Shown: positions 1 through 12,983, numbered from the stretch's first letter. The stretch: 64,000 nt of DNA from Holothuria scabra (GCA_037179385.1 CM074179.1:32369903-32433902), one strand, 5' to 3'. Notes: generated from the letters alone by a model not told the origin. Numbers and translations: made by a program.

Positions 1-45
1 GTTACATGATTTTCTTTCGATGAAGGTGGACGTGGTCTACTTTGA

Positions 46-275
46 AGGGTAAGAACAGTCACCCCAATTTGAAGTTGTGTATTAGTCTGTCCTGTTTCAT
101 GATTGGCTGTTGAAAGTCATGTGACAACAATTTTCCTCTTCAAATGTGAAATTTACCTTCAATATACATTATTGCAGTTAAAAAATATCATGACATGTAC
201 TTTGAAGAGAAATAAGAGGAAAGTTGTGATAATTAGCTGTTTCTTCGCAATAAGTTTGGGGACTGCTCTTGACCT
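46..275. mobile_element. TTAA-flanked MITE, copy 1 (diverged)
   Basis: The left end reads AGGGTAAGAACAGTC and the right end is its imperfect inverse (GACTGCTCTTGACCT). Flanks are TTGA at 42-45 and TTAA at 276-279, so the target duplication has one mismatch. The interior shares with the copies at 27075 and 43549 a 'tgattggctgttg' segment, a 'cacgtga/catgtga' word and 'cttcaaatgtgaaattta'. It has no coding capacity. The TTAA target points to piggyBac-type mobilisation; this is inferred from target choice, not from a transposase. Confidence 0.7.
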
Positions 276-479
276 TTAATCCTAAGCACATGACGAATTT
301 GCCACAAATTTTTATCTTCAGCTTAATAATATCAAGTAGCCATGGTATCTCTCTTCCGGTATTATTTTCGGCTTTGCATGAAGGGGTGCAAAGGGGGACA
401 CGTCTAAGGTCCATACCATTCCATATTGCGGTGAAAAATTTCACTTCTTTAGGTTGATCAATTCGTTTCTATATAAAAA

Positions 480-1790
480 GCTAAATTTTTGTGTTCCTAT
501 TTCACATTATGAGAATTTTCTCATTCACGTTCTACCTTCGTTTCTGTTTTTTCTTACCATCCCATAAGCAAATGCACCCTTTCTAAAACACTACCGGTAC
601 TGTGTTATCCTTCGACTAGAATGCCCTTTCTTCACCAAATAGTCTTGGTTATTAAAAATTTCAGTTAAATGTGAAAAATACTGTCAAGAAACCAACCAAC
701 AAAAATAGCAGCACATTCATTAATTTCCGCAAATGGATTTTTTTCTCGTAAAACATTTAACCCCTGCAGCTATTTTACTTTCAAATTAGACAGTTTTCAT
801 CCGATATATGATAGTAACTCTTATCTTAGCTTTTTAAGTGCATAATATGGAGAGATGATAGGTTGCAAAACACAAGAAATTTTGTAATTTTCAAAATATG
901 TTGTAGAAGGAAAAGATAAAATTAAATCTATCATTCCAGTCGAAATAAACCCGTCCCCTACCCCATGGGGTCTATTGCTAAAACTCCTTTTGAGCTCATT
1001 TAAAAAATCAAGAACCGTCGAAAGTCGGAAATGTTCGCAAATCAATTGGAAGGAATAAGAAATTCCCATGTCCACTTTAAACCCCCAAATTGGTAACTTG
1101 ACTCCTTATCTTCAGTGGAAAGCCTCGATAAAGCAAAATACTGCTCGATGTAAGTGAAATGTATACTTTTTCTAAGGTCTTCCCGACCTGTGGCAAAGAG
1201 CCGTTCGGCCGAAACCAAACTTTAAACTTCTTCTCGAAGAGGCTGTTCAGCTATTATATGTCTACTGAGGGACAACACTTGACCAACCTCACGGTCCTCA
1301 GACCAAGTAAGTGAAATGAATTGGAGGACATTGCTTGCAAGGTTTGCAATGTCTTGAAATCACACGTATTTATACTCCCTGTTTTGGAGATGGGATCCAC
1401 GTCCGTATTGATTTTTTTTTTACTTTTTGGTGGTAGGGGCTGATCATAAGAATATCCGCGGAAATCCCTCATCTTTATGCCAAGAATGTTCTCCGCATAG
1501 TAATAAATCGGTACATATTTCGGGAAGAAGACAAAAAACAAAACAAAAAAACAAAAACAAAAAAAAAACAAAGAAACACAACTTCAAATACTCCAACTGT
1601 CCAAGAGATGTCAATTTCTCCACAGTAAATACCTTGTAACACTTTTCGACCTTCGACTGTTCAGGGATAAACAAATGAGTAAATCAAAGAAAAGAAAAAC
1701 CACATGCGTCTGCAGAGAAAAGTTAAAGCTTCTTCTTATTTTACTTTGAACGAAGTTTGTTTCTCTTGTTCAGACAAATAAGAGCTAAGT
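480..1790. other. Non-coding stretch, nothing recognised
   Basis: AT-rich sequence with short homopolymers, including an A-rich run at 1531-1575. The open frames here (up to 105 codons) are low-complexity and resemble no family I know. I see no convincing exon. Confidence 0.5.
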
Positions 1791-1802
1791 AAGTTCTTCT
1801 TT

Positions 1803-2022
1803 TTAATTGGGACACACTCTAAAAGATGTTCAGGAGTTAAACATTTTTTTTACACACCCCCCCTCCCCCCACTTTCTAAACATGTTTGGATGCTTAACAC
1901 ACGATTCCTGAAAAATCGCTTTTGAACGTTTCATAGCTGAACACATAGTGTTTAAAAGCTAAACATGTTTAGAATTCAAACGTGTCAGTTACACAATGGG
2001 GCAAAATAAAGTTTTTAATTGA
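1803..2022. repeat. TTTAG/CTAAAC dispersed repeat, copy 1
   Basis: This begins 'cacactctaaaagatgttc' and ends '...tttttaattg'. Inside are palindrome-rich words such as aacatgtttagaattcaaac, and a C-rich tract at 1857-1870. Related sequence recurs near 19590-19806, 27600-27700 and 57370-57555. The shared parts are 'ttaaac', 'aacatgttta' and 'cacaatggggcaaaataa'-like words. No terminal repeats were defined confidently and nothing is encoded. Confidence 0.5.
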
Positions 2023-2139
2023 TAAAAACAACCGCTGATGCGCACTGTTTAACAAGGAATTTCTTGATTGGCTGTAACCGTTGCATTGTATCGATTGTAT
2101 TCTTTGTTAGAGTTAGGGGTAGATAAGGGACTAGCTCTA

Positions 2140-2255
2140 ACGTTGGCCAAGTTTGAAGTCACTCTCAGATAGGGTGAAAACTGTGAATTCACTCCATCAG
2201 AGTGTTGATTCGCTCCAAGAATAGTCAAATTCACTCTAAGAAGGATTTTTTCACA
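2140..2255. repeat. Short 'gaattcact' repeat cluster
   Basis: Several imperfect copies of 'gtgaattcact/aattcactct' spaced about 20 bases apart. The same word set occurs in a larger array at 58850-59260, so both are probably copies of one family. Non-coding. Confidence 0.45.
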
Positions 2256-2627
2256 ACATTCCTTCATATAATGTGCTAAAACTTCAATTAAGAGCCAACA
2301 CTGTAGAAAATACTGAACCGGTGCAGAGAAAATGTAAAGATACACAAAAGAAAATTGAAAAACGCCCTTAATTGGTTTAAAAAGGATGAGGAAAACTTGT
2401 TCTTTATTATTTATTATTTTTTCTTCTGGAAACTTACATATACTGGTATATTGCTGCGTAGGATGTAATCTCTCCCTGCCGCCTCTATAAGGCCGGAATA
2501 AAATTCCTTAAAAGCAAGTTTAACTAAATAGAAACACTCCACGTAAGTGAACCGGTGTTTTCGATCACAAGTTTTCGATATCACCATTGAGAGTGGCGCT
2601 CTGTTTACATAGTAAACTAGGGTTGCT

Positions 2628-2932
2628 ATAGATGAATCCGGACAGCAAGTGATGGTGTGATTTCAGTCGGCCATAAGTGAGGTCTAGTACCTTTTAATCT
2701 TTCAATTTCCTTGCTTACCTGTATCATAGATGATTGTACACTAAATTGTATATTGATTCCTTCAATTTTACTGAATATGAGGGTTTGAACTTCATGTAAA
2801 CAATAAATGAAGACGATTTAAGGCTGATGGACCCACCAGTGGCTGCCTATAGTCACTAAACGCAAGCGCTAATCGGATTCGTCTATATAGCGTTGCCACA
2901 ACTGGTGATTTGACACCATTTTTACTCCAACT
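2628..2932. mobile_element. TA-flanked MITE, TIR TATAGAYGAATCCG, copy 1
   Basis: The left end is TATAGATGAATCCGG and the right end is CGGATTCGTCTATA, giving TIRs of about 14 bases. The interior contains 'atgaagacgatttaaggctgatggac' (split here only by reading) and 'ggctgcctatagt'. An inverted copy lies at 20684-20942. The TA at each edge fits a Tc1/mariner-type target duplication. No transposase is present. Confidence 0.55.
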
Positions 2933-2969
2933 GCGGTAACATTGCACTCTATATAATCCTTACGGTAAA

Positions 2970-4010
2970 CGTCATACCATAGACATTTGGCAGTGAACAA
3001 TTATTACAAGCTGGATAACCGCTGCAGCCTTCAAAAAGATGTTACAAGCTTTCCAAAAGACTGGGGCAATTAAATCTTTGCAGCAAAATGCTTAAGAAAG
3101 GTTTAAAATAGTTTCATTAATGGAAAATTAAAAGAATATATACACAGTAATTGCATTCTCCTGCTACTCATAAAACATATTATTTTGTTTGGCTTTCAAC
3201 TTCGTAAAGATTCTACATAACTTTGCCCACAAGTTCAGGATATGAGTCAAGGAAAACAGGAAAAGGGCACAATTCCGAAAATAGGGATACATCTCAGTGA
3301 TACGTTGGTTATAGGATTTGCCAGTGACGTACCCAGGAATTGTGAGGTAGAGGACCAGACGGTGAGATCTAGGATAACGCATTGGGAAATTTTCGGAATC
3401 GAAACTAGCTTAACACAAAATTGTACCTCTAAAGACCAATATAAAGGTATAACTCATTAAATGGCGATGAAGCACTGGAATGATGTCAGCCTATCGTTAT
3501 TTAAGAGCTGCCCCGTGGATGTGCACCTTAAGCTAACAATCGCGTCTAGTATAGAAGTAATGAATTAGCAAAACTTCACCATACATGCAAGTTACACGTA
3601 GCCTGAAACTATTTGGGTGACCGTATTTCTATATCACAGAAGAGTAGCCATTCTCATCAGAATTAAATATGGTCAATGGTTATTGTTTGACCATTTTGAT
3701 ATCTGGGCCTTATGGGAGGTATTTGATCCGTATAAAATAACAATTTTTAATGATGTCATTTTGGAAGCAGCGCATATAACGGTGCAAGATTGCACAGTAT
3801 TTAAAACCCCAAAAGGGTAGACAATTTTGGTACATCAGACGAACCGTCCCGATAATATGGTCACCCCGCCACTGAAACTCGTGTTATAATCAGATGCAGA
3901 AGGAGGACATGATATATATGAGAACTGGGGCCATCCTAATATATTGGGCCTATCGCTCTGATGGGATCTGTATAATGAACTGTGTTTGATACAAGTTACT
4001 TAAAGAACAA
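2970..4010. other. Non-coding stretch, nothing recognised
   Basis: No convincing exon, RNA gene or repeat was recognised. Open frames of 67-72 codons occur by chance in AT-rich DNA and show no known motif. Confidence 0.4.
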
Positions 4011-4019
4011 AACTATCGT

Positions 4020-4440
4020 GGTTCCTAAATTGCTTGTCCTCTCACCCCAAACAGTTCCAGTTCTCCTAACCTACTTGATTAAGTCCCTCCCACAACTGTC
4101 TAAAACAAAACTCATCCTCATCTAGACTCAAGCTCAGTTTATTGCTTTCCGGGTGAGTATAAAAGACACCAATGTGTAATCAAAACACTCTCTGTACAGT
4201 AGTTGCTGTGTAACATGAGGTTGGGTACTTTGCATTTTTTGATCTAGCTGTCAATCAGATATGTATGTCATGATTGATAATTTCTGTTGACTACTACAAA
4301 AACTGTAGTTTCTGTTTGTGGTGAGCGGATTAGCTCTCTAAAGGGAAATATTGTGTTTAAAATACACCAGCATGATAGTACGCACATGAAATAGCTTTAG
4401 CTATTATCGTTCAGTTTCAACAATAAACCCTGTTATGACT
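4020..4440 (+). repeat. Dispersed repeat R1, uninterrupted copy
   Basis: Distinctive words are 'gtttattgctt', 'gggtgagtataaaag' (a TATA-like box), 'gtaatcaaaacac', 'ctgtcaatca' and 'gactactacaaaaa'. The same order occurs at 28020-28277 and continues at 55293-55490 on the far side of the 27-kb element. Inverted copies lie near 6690-6960 and 16540-16870. Because this copy is uninterrupted, it serves as an empty-site reference for the 27-kb insertion. Non-coding as far as I can see. Confidence 0.65.
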
Positions 4441-4449
4441 TCATCTCCT

Positions 4450-5600
4450 CAATTGTTTATGGGCAGGAAGAGTTTGGAGGTTGCATCATTTAATTGAAAA
4501 TTTAAAACTTAGTTTGGGTGAACAATTTTTTTTTTCAGCAAGAAATAACTGAATTTTTATCTTTGGGGAAACATATTTTATATTGAAAAGAAAGCCACCA
4601 CACTGCATTATTTTAATGGTCTATCATTGTGAATCTTCAAATATATTAGTTTTCTAAAGGGGGGGGGGTTCAAGTGAATTAAACGCTCCAAGACTGCTCC
4701 AGAGTGTTCCTCCAGACTAGCGGATTTTCCTGGCAGAGATTAAGAGGCTATGGCTACCCTAACCAGCGTAGCAGGCTGTACGACATATTCTTTGTTCGGT
4801 CATATAACTCTCTACAGCATATTACTTGTTCAGTCATATCCCCATAGCCTGCCAAAAAGTTAATACCGAACAAATTCTTTTGAATATTCATAGGAAATTC
4901 ATTCTTTCTAGCTTAGAACCCGCAAGTATGATACATTCCTAAAAGGTACTAAGCTTGAACGGTACATATCACAGTTAAGAATGAATTTCTAGCTTAACGA
5001 CGAAATCTGACACCAGTACACATATAGTGGCCGCACCCGAGATTGATTGAATGATAGTGGATAGCATCCCGTTGAACGCAAAGGCATGCGCGCAATAGCC
5101 CATGCCACCCAGAGAGCCTGATGATGTGACCGAACGGGGGATATCGTGCCGGTGTAACAAAACAACTGTCCTCCTGTGTAAAAAGTGTCTTCTCGGCAGC
5201 TCTTCCACAAAACAAAGTCCATACACTGTAGAAGTGCATACACTGAAGTTTATACTGTTAAAGTGCATACATTGAAGAACCATCAAGTATAAAAATCGTA
5301 TAATTACTGTCTTCAAAGGTAAAAAAGGAGTGACTGTAATGGGTTTAACATTTTGAGCTAGGGTATTTGTCAGTGTATTACTCGTTTAACATGAAAAAAT
5401 GTCAACGAAGTCAGGTTTGGCAGAACACAGTTTACTGCCTTTCCTCATTGTATAGATTACATTGAGGGTGGCGAAAAAGAAAACACTTTCGTAAATCACC
5501 AAAACTTCACTTAACTTGCATGAAATATACAACGGGATAGTCTTAAAGAATTAAGTTATCGCCTTACACATGTACTGTATCGGAATTGTATTGTTCTCTG
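4450..5600. other. Non-coding stretch with GTCC-type repeat remnants
   Basis: Mostly featureless AT-rich DNA. A segment near 5130-5200 on the minus strand carries 'gacactttttacacagg' and 'tgttacaccgg', resembling the GTCC/GGACAC repeats at 5640 and 17590. A 113-codon minus-strand frame here has no recognisable domain. Confidence 0.4.
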
Positions 5601-5639
5601 ACAGTGATCAAAAGTGGAAACAAAGATATCTTCTGAAAA

Positions 5640-5835
5640 TCAACCCTGAAAAAGTAGTCTTGTGTCCCACCAGACAATATTTACAGGTTAAGCCCTGGAA
5701 ACAGTGTCCAGGAAGACAGATTTTCCCATCACACCTGGAAATAGTGTCCCCCCAGACACATTTTACTGTAGCTGCATTATGCGGACGATATTTACAAACA
5801 AATCCTCCTAATAAATGCTGTCCACTTTTGTCACT
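5640..5835. repeat. GTCC/GGACAC imperfect tandem repeat, copy 1
   Basis: Reiterated variants of 'gtccc(a/c)ccagacacatttt' and 'ctggaaatagtgtcc', roughly every 30-40 bases. Similar phrases recur at 17590-17795. Two overlapping frames on opposite strands (128 and 111 codons) are by-products of the repeat and have no known domain. Confidence 0.45.
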
Positions 5836-6624
5836 GTCCGCTAGAAATAGTGTTGTGACTGATCCGCAAATGATTTTTGCAATGCTAAACTGGGGCATCC
5901 GTAGTTCAGTATGGGAAATGCAAAATGTCGAAACGCGAACCAAAAGCGGGTGTTGAGGAAGCGAGCAAAAAGTTAAAAAAGTCTTTAATTTCGATCCAAG
6001 TGGTGAACTAACTAGCGTTCAAGGATGGAATGAAACTATTGACTCTCAGTGAAGATCAACAGATCTTCATCAAAGGGATGCACACTGCACAGCGAGGGTG
6101 AGGCAGGTTCCTAGCGTGTAACGTAAGGAACTGATTGGGGTAACACTAACAGTAACAGTGAACTAACTTTTCCAGATCCAGATCCAGATCTTAACCCAGT
6201 CACTTCCTAACTAACGTTAGGCCTACAGTACTTGAATTATAATCTACAGCAGTCAAGGAAGAACTTGAACTTGTCAACATTACTAGCCTTGAAGTGGGCA
6301 TGACACAGCCACAAAAACTTTTGTGTATTGGAAAATTCGATACAGTGTAAGGCCTATACAAATATTATCTCACATCCATTTAGAATCCTGTACAATTTGG
6401 CATAAATAATATTTGAAGGAAAATGTTCAAAATCAAAATTCGAAAAGTGCCGCAACAGGTCACCTGACTTTTATGATGCAATTGGAGGCACAGACCCCAC
6501 CCTATTTAAGAACGTGCATCATTCTAGCCTACAGTAGATGTGGAACAAATGTAATGCTCGGTAAAGTTATCCTATCTTAGCAACTTCATGAAAACAATTG
6601 CATCACAATACTCATCCGGGATAA

Positions 6625-7130
6625 TGTCTATAGACCCCTGTCTCAATAGTCCCCCGTCTCATTGGTCCCTTGGACCCTTAAGGGCAGTCATTCGTCACCC
6701 CAAACTACAGTTTCAGTATACATATATCAAAACTCTCAATTGGTACAGCTCTTTGATTGGCATCACATTCAAACAATGCATCAAAGCTAAATTACACAGT
6801 ATGGGCACTGAGAGTGTCTTGATTACACATTATGGACTTGTATGGCCACTGGGATAAGCCATGAAGCAGTAAACTAGGATTGTGTATGGATAAAGATGAG
6901 TTTTAGATAAATGTGGGAGGGGCTAGAAGTAAGTAGGTTGGGAGAATTGGAACTGTCGGGATGATGAAAATATGCCTTTAATCTAACCCGGGGGATTAAC
7001 GAGAGAGGGGACTAATGAGACGGGGGATAATGAGGCAGGGGACTAATGAGACCGGGGACTAATGAGCTTGTTGGACCAATGAGACGGAAGAGGGGGAACA
7101 AATGAGACGGGGGACTATAGAGCGGACCCT
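6625..7130. mobile_element. Inverted-repeat element with GGGACTAATGAGACGG repeats
   Basis: The left part contains 'tagtcccccgtctcattgg'. The right part (6985-7125) contains about seven imperfect 16-17-base repeats of 'gggactaatgagacgg' in the opposite sense, ending 'gggggactatagagcgg'. The ends therefore form an inverted repeat. An inverted R1 copy (about 6690-6960) fills the centre. Neither target duplication nor transposase was identified. Confidence 0.5.
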
Positions 7131-7134
7131 ACTC

Positions 7135-8200
7135 GTCCAACATACAGAGGGAAAGGCGCCGACCATGGAAGAGATTCGGAGCAAACCATTGGCCAATATG
7201 TTCATGTGCATATGCCCGTGTGTAAAAACAGTTCTGTTTTTGTGCAAGAAAGATGCAGTTCAGGCACTATACAGAACAGCTATGAACATGTATGGACAGT
7301 CCACAACAAGCGCGTCCCCACTATGAGCGCGTCTTTACTGTATGAGCTGTTTGTTGAAGCTGTTTGAGCTGTTTGGTGAAGGTACTACTGCGAATACTAA
7401 GCAGTCACCGCTAGGGTTTGGCGGTACCTTGAAAATAATGGTACCGGTATTGTAAGACATACAGAACCGGTATTGAGGCAGTACCGGATCCCAACTTTCG
7501 GGTAGGGAAGTCGGGTGGGAAGGAACCTAAGCCAAGCATGGCCCCATGTTATGCTGCACATTAATGCATCTGGGTGTTTGATTGGGTTATAACCTTGCAG
7601 GCCCTATATGTTTGTGTAAATATTTTAATCATCCACACATCCTAACAGTTATTTTTGTCAGCAAATATAAAAGAGTACAGGTATTTTTTCAAGTACCGGT
7701 ATTTTCTCGAGAACCGGTATTAGTATTAGTGTAAAAAAAATCAGGTAAAATATGATAAGACCTGATGAGTACCGCAAAGGCCATAATCTGCAGGTGCAAA
7801 CATTAAATTAAGCAACATCATGACATACTGTAGCTCCCAGACCTTCCCACCCAGAAAATTGAGTGGGCACTGCTCATTGAATGGCAATATGAGTTAGGGC
7901 AAGAACACATTAAGTGTGATATATACCAGCAATATTGCTGGCCTACAGTATGCGTGCAATTGCTTGTTTAAAGGCATAATCTGAATATCCCAAACCCCTC
8001 CCTCACTATTAAACAACCAACCACTTGTCTGCACATGTAGCATTGTGAAGGCCGGGAAGAAAAGTTGATATTTTGTTGGCTCTTATAAGTTATCTGATCC
8101 TTATGCAATGCTATGATATTGTCACATGTAAGAAATTTCCACTGTCAATCTTTATGCTATGTCGCTATTAACATCAATTCATGTACACTTTAATATCTGT
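7135..8200. other. Non-coding stretch with ACCGGTA-type words
   Basis: Between 7420 and 7725 the words 'ggtaccgg', 'accggtatt' and 'gtaccggt' recur several times, so this may be a decayed repeat. No coding sequence is recognised. Confidence 0.35.
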
Positions 8201-8205
8201 ACCAG

Positions 8206-8367
8206 GTGAGAGTTGACATAATAGGACCACTTCCATTGACTGAGAATGGCAGCAGATACAGTATATCGACTAATGCCTGTATGGCTATCACGTTTTGGTC
8301 CACTTTTCAGCTCGCATTTCACCATTTCTTGTCATGTTTGGAAAGTAATGATAAAATATTTCCTTGA
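8206..8367 (+). pseudogene. Retroviral-type integrase core fragment
   Basis: The frame reads VRVDIIGPLPLTENGSRY before diverging, then stops at 8365-8367. The 'D-I-I-G-P-L-P...G-x-R-Y' block is characteristic of the start of the rve integrase core of LTR retrotransposons and of genes derived from them. The first catalytic Asp would be the D of 'VDIIG'. The later DD and E residues are absent within the 53 codons. The upstream 'tctgtaccag' resembles a splice acceptor, so an exonised fragment is possible, but a decayed retroelement is more likely. Confidence 0.4.
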
Positions 8368-8369
8368 TG

Positions 8370-11250
8370 TCTGAAGTTACTGTAGATAGGGCAGATTCAA
8401 CATTTTTTGTTCTTCAGTTTTGTTGATAATGTCACGAATTTATGATAACTGATTTTCACAATAAAGAGGAAAAATGCATGAACTAAATTTATTGTGTAAA
8501 AGTACAGTAGTTTGATTTGTAACCTGTGTGCCAGTTGACAAAAAATAGTATCAGAGCATATTGACACCAATGTTACTAGGACCCAAAACTTACCTGCATG
8601 CTGAGTAGTGGGCAAAGAGTTTAGAGAGCAAATGATTTGTTGGATTAATATTGCAGTACCGATGAGTTCATTTGTGATGGTGAATTGATCATGATTTCAG
8701 GTCCATATTTTCTTTTCCAGAAATTAATTGTGAGAATTTAGCTGAAGTAGGCCTTATTGTGAGTTTGATTTTGTTCGGTAAAGGGAAGGCGTAACACTGT
8801 CACACAATATTATACATTGGCCTACTGTAGCCTATACGTTAAGTCCAATTAGGTTTTACTGTACTAAGTAGTGCAGCAGTTCAGGCCCAGTATCACCTGA
8901 GGGACAGTCATGTATAAACCTGTACAGGCATTAGGCAAGCTTAAAAATGCTGACTATGTTCTACACTCCAAAAGAAGGCTTAAATTGACAGCTCTGCAAG
9001 TGCCAATCACTGAGAAATGAACCTCTTTTTTTTACTGTTTTGCACTGGAAATAGGCTAGCCTAAACCATACGTATACCCAAAGTAAGCACCAACTATTCG
9101 TAGGCTTACTACAAAAAGTACAAAAACAGTGGATTCACTTTTCAGTGGTTAAATCTTAAGAGCTATTTTTACAGTTTATCTAACTTACTTCCCTATCACT
9201 GATGTTTAAAGAGGTCAAGTTTGCACATTTTTTTCAGATCTTTGGTCCCAACAATTTCTCTGTGGTTTCTTTCCCCATGATACAACTGGATCTTGCAGTA
9301 TAAGTAATTGGTAATGAGCTTACAGTAGATAGAAGATACTGTAAACATGGATCTCATCTACCCGGAGTCCACCATGTGGGTACCAAGCTCTTGAAACACT
9401 GAAAATAGATTGAAGTTGGCCAGGACTAAAGTTGCTATGACAGAAGGGACACCTCAGTGTGAGAATCTGGATAGCCTTGTGTCAAGGAGAAAACCCAGCC
9501 AGTACCATGTACAGAGGCTAGTCCTCAAAGAGACAAGCCTTCCGTAACATCATTCAGGAGCCTACTTCAACTAACTTAACCCACGTCAAGGAATGCAATT
9601 GGCTGGATAAGGAGATAGACTAGGCTACCAGCGTTTGCTTTCAGGCTATACTGCTATACAGAGAGTGTTGTTTGAATTTGCTCGTTGTGTAGCAGAGACG
9701 TTGTTAGCCCTAGTCAACATACATCACTAAAATATTTCCAGTTATTTAGTGACGATGGTTTCAGTGCAGTTTCTGGGGTGACATATTTTCACATGCTTAG
9801 TGAATTTGTAACATCATCATAGCCATCATCAAAGGTCTTTGCCGGCTTGACTTCACCAATAGGTTCGAAGCTGGACAGTTAAACTCCTAAACTAATTAAC
9901 ATCATCATCATATCTGACAGGCATCTGAATCGGACATGTTCTTTTTTCTTGAAGTTGCATATCGCATATTTTCTTATGAAAGTGTAGGATCTCTAAATTT
10001 GCCTGGTCTTATACTTGGTACTGTAGTTGTTATCAATTAATCACCAGTAGATGTGAATACACTTTAGCCATTTGGGGAGTCCAATTACAGTACAGTTTTC
10101 AGGATATATCTCACAAGTGCAAGAACAATTTTCTTATAATGTTGCTCAGTAATCCACAAAAAATCTGTAACGATTGGTCTTGTGTCAAAACTTGCACTTT
10201 CTTTCACTTTGTGACATAACACTACAACTACGGAAGTCATGTGTGACATACCCCACCCCCTCCTTGGGTATGCCTTCTGTTAATTTATTTTGTATTTCAG
10301 TGATTGCATCATAATTACAACCAATGTAACTGGTTGAAATTTACACTCTACAGTGAAAAGAGTTAGTCAGCAGTTTATATAAAATACAAATATTTTTACA
10401 AACAACATTATGTGTGTGTGATGGGACTCATTCAAACAAATGAAGCCATCAAATTTAACAACATACCGGGGACACCAAAGCAGTCTTTAATCTCCTCTTA
10501 CAAGAATGAAGAAAATCCTAGATGGCTGAAAATCCATAGTTGAGTTTGATTTAGGATCCTTTCTTGAAAAAAATGTAAGAGGTTTGAAATAATTTTCCAA
10601 AACTTAAAGAAAAAAATTGAGTGTCATTTTTTGTCAACACTTTCAGGTGTCAAAGAGTCCACACTTTTGCATATTTTGCACAATTTTGACTACTTTTACC
10701 CAGTAAAGGATGATCAAGTATACAAATTTTTCTCTTTGAGACTTTAAGACTGTTAAACTTGTCATTTGATGTATTAAATTTTATCTTTTTTGGAAATATT
10801 TGATATTTGAAAGATATTCCACTCTATTTTTGAACTGCGTGTGATGGGGACAAAAAGATTTTGTGTACCCATTACTCTAAACATGAAATGTGCTAATTTG
10901 ATTTTCAAAGGTTAGGCTGACCTGGAAACAGTCAAATACAATATGAACCACTGTTCGCAATAATACATATAGCAAGATGTCTCCATTTCATTAAATTTTT
11001 GTTTCCAATTACCGAATTAACTATGACAGCAGGGGGGTCACCAAAAATTCAAATGTTCATTGAAGTAAAATATTTGGTTCAAGAGTCATGGAATTAAGTT
11101 TTCTTTTAACCTTCTGGGTATATCTCTTCATGTAACTTAATTGACCCCAAAATTTGAAGATTTGTGTAAATGGCAGAGCAACAAAACTTACCAAAAAAAC
11201 TCTCTGAGGGGGACGCCAAAATGCTGCGGATTTTTAAAAATGCCATAGAA
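8370..11250. other. Long non-coding stretch, nothing recognised
   Basis: About 2.9 kb without a convincing exon or clear repeat. It has AT-rich tracts, a C-rich patch at 10251-10263 and short ATC repeats at 9812-9912. Confidence 0.4.
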
Positions 11251-11316
11251 AGGTGCTTCTTTTGACTTTAAGCTCATACGAGCATGCTGGTGTGAGCTAT
11301 TGTGATCAGAAACCAT

Positions 11317-11323
11317 CACTCTA

Positions 11324-11369
<46 letters not shown>
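11317..11369. repeat. (CTGT)n microsatellite
   Basis: Twelve or so uninterrupted copies of CTGT. The array is preceded by 'gagcatgctggtgtgagc' and followed by 'ccacaatttg'. It sits at the head of the diverged ~300-base repeat that follows. Confidence 0.9.
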
Positions 11370-11449
11370 CACAATTTGTTCAGAATGCTTTTATTACGGC
11401 ATGCTTTCATTGATTTGTTTGAAACTAGGAAATTACATTTTGTGAGTAG

Positions 11450-12140
11450 TGGACTATCTGGGGTGCCCAGGAATTTTGGTCCCAAGTTCCCATGTGGGCC
11501 TTATGGCCCGTTTAAGGAAATTTATACATACTGTAAACTCTCTTCCCCTACAGATAATCTTGTACATTGTTGATGGTTTGTCGTAATGGTACTCTGGTAG
11601 TGGTTTTTTGGGGTGTTCATGATTTTCGGATCTAAGGCCCAGGATGGCCTCTATGGACCATTATGTGAAATATTACAAAATGTTTAAGCCTGTCTTAGAA
11701 TTATTGTTAAAAGAGTTGGCAGTCTGTAATAATGATGCTTGGTTAGTAATCACTGAATGGTATGCTAGAATTTTAGGTTCACGGCCTCATTTGGGCCTTT
11801 TGGCCCTTTTCATGAAATTCTGCACTATGCCCCATCTTGTACAAGTTGTCTTGCACAACTTTGATGCTTGTTTTTATTGACACTCGGTTGTTGTTACCTT
11901 CATTATGCACAGGATGTTTGGGTCCAAGGCCCAAAATGTGGTCCAGAGGTCCATTTTGTTAAATAAAAGAGAAATATTATAAAATGCTTAACCCTGCCTT
12001 TGAATTATTTTTAAAAGCGTTGACAGTCTGTAACAAGGATGGTTGGTTAGTGATCTCTGAATGGCATGCTGAAATTTTAGGTCCAAGGCCCCATGTCGGC
12101 CCTTTTGAGCTTTGAATGAAAACCTGCAAAATGCTCCACC
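11450..12140 (+). repeat. Diverged ~300-base tandem repeat
   Basis: Phrases recur at about 303-base spacing: 'tattacaaaatgtttaagcctg' (split for reading) near 11670 and 'aaatgcttaaccctg' near 11980. 'gttggcagtctgtaa' recurs near 11716 and 'gttgacagtctgtaa' near 12019. 'tttaggtt/ccacggcc' also repeats. About 2.3 units are visible. Frames of 78-106 codons through it are not recognisable proteins. Confidence 0.55.
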
Positions 12141-12149
12141 GGCTAAAAA

Positions 12150-12975
12150 CGGAGCTGAGAGTTTCTAAAGATATTCAAGAGAGAGTAGCAAATGTTGAAC
12201 AAACTATAGGGTCTTGATCAAGACTTTGGGTTGTCGCGGGCCAGCACCAGACCAGTTCCGATATTTGCGATTAACAGCCAATATTGGAAAATTTTGTTAC
12301 ATTGGAAAACTTTTGTTACATGCATCGTTTGGTTCGGGACTCTGAGCCTGCTTCTGGTCCGTGACTGACTCTGAGCGCGAGACGCGACTGAAACAGTGCC
12401 TTCAAGTTATTCTGTGCTTCCACTACTGAGGCCGATCACGAGAACAGAAAAGCATTTTTATGGCTTTCACATGGCTGGCTAAAAACCTCTGATCTACCTA
12501 CATGGATGTAAGGCGTGCGTGCCACGTAACTGCTTGACAACTTGAAGCAACCGGAAGTCTTGAGGTGCCATTTTGCAGGTGGCAAAAACCTTCAGCCGTA
12601 TGTACAGTGACAACTGACAAGCTTTTAACCCAGCTAAATTTTTTGATTTTCTGACTGAAATATATACATTGTATGCAATCTAAATGGAAGACAACAGAAA
12701 TGCCGAGATCGTGTGCTGCTTTTAGTTTCAATTATGCAGCAACAAATTGCAAATATATGAAGTTAGAAACATTGACGCCTGTGCTGGTTTCATGATGCCG
12801 GTACGTAGGCCTATACTAAATGGGAGTACTTCGAGTTCATGCTTTTACAAGGCACCCAAGCAAAGCCTCCCACAACTGGAGTCTCCTCTACACAGTCTCC
12901 CCAATAGCAAATTAGGAATCCCGGTTACAAAGTCAATCCTGACAAATTTGCCTCCTAAAAGAGTCTGACCTTGAA
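12150..12975. other. Non-coding stretch, nothing recognised
   Basis: Short open frames of 73-77 codons only, with no known domain. No tRNA or rRNA was recognised. Confidence 0.4.
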
Positions 12976-12983
12976 AAAAGTCC

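Noticed and set aside
5570..5956. 128-codon plus-strand frame
   Set aside because: It overlaps the GTCC repeat, has a 111-codon frame opposite it and matches no family I know.
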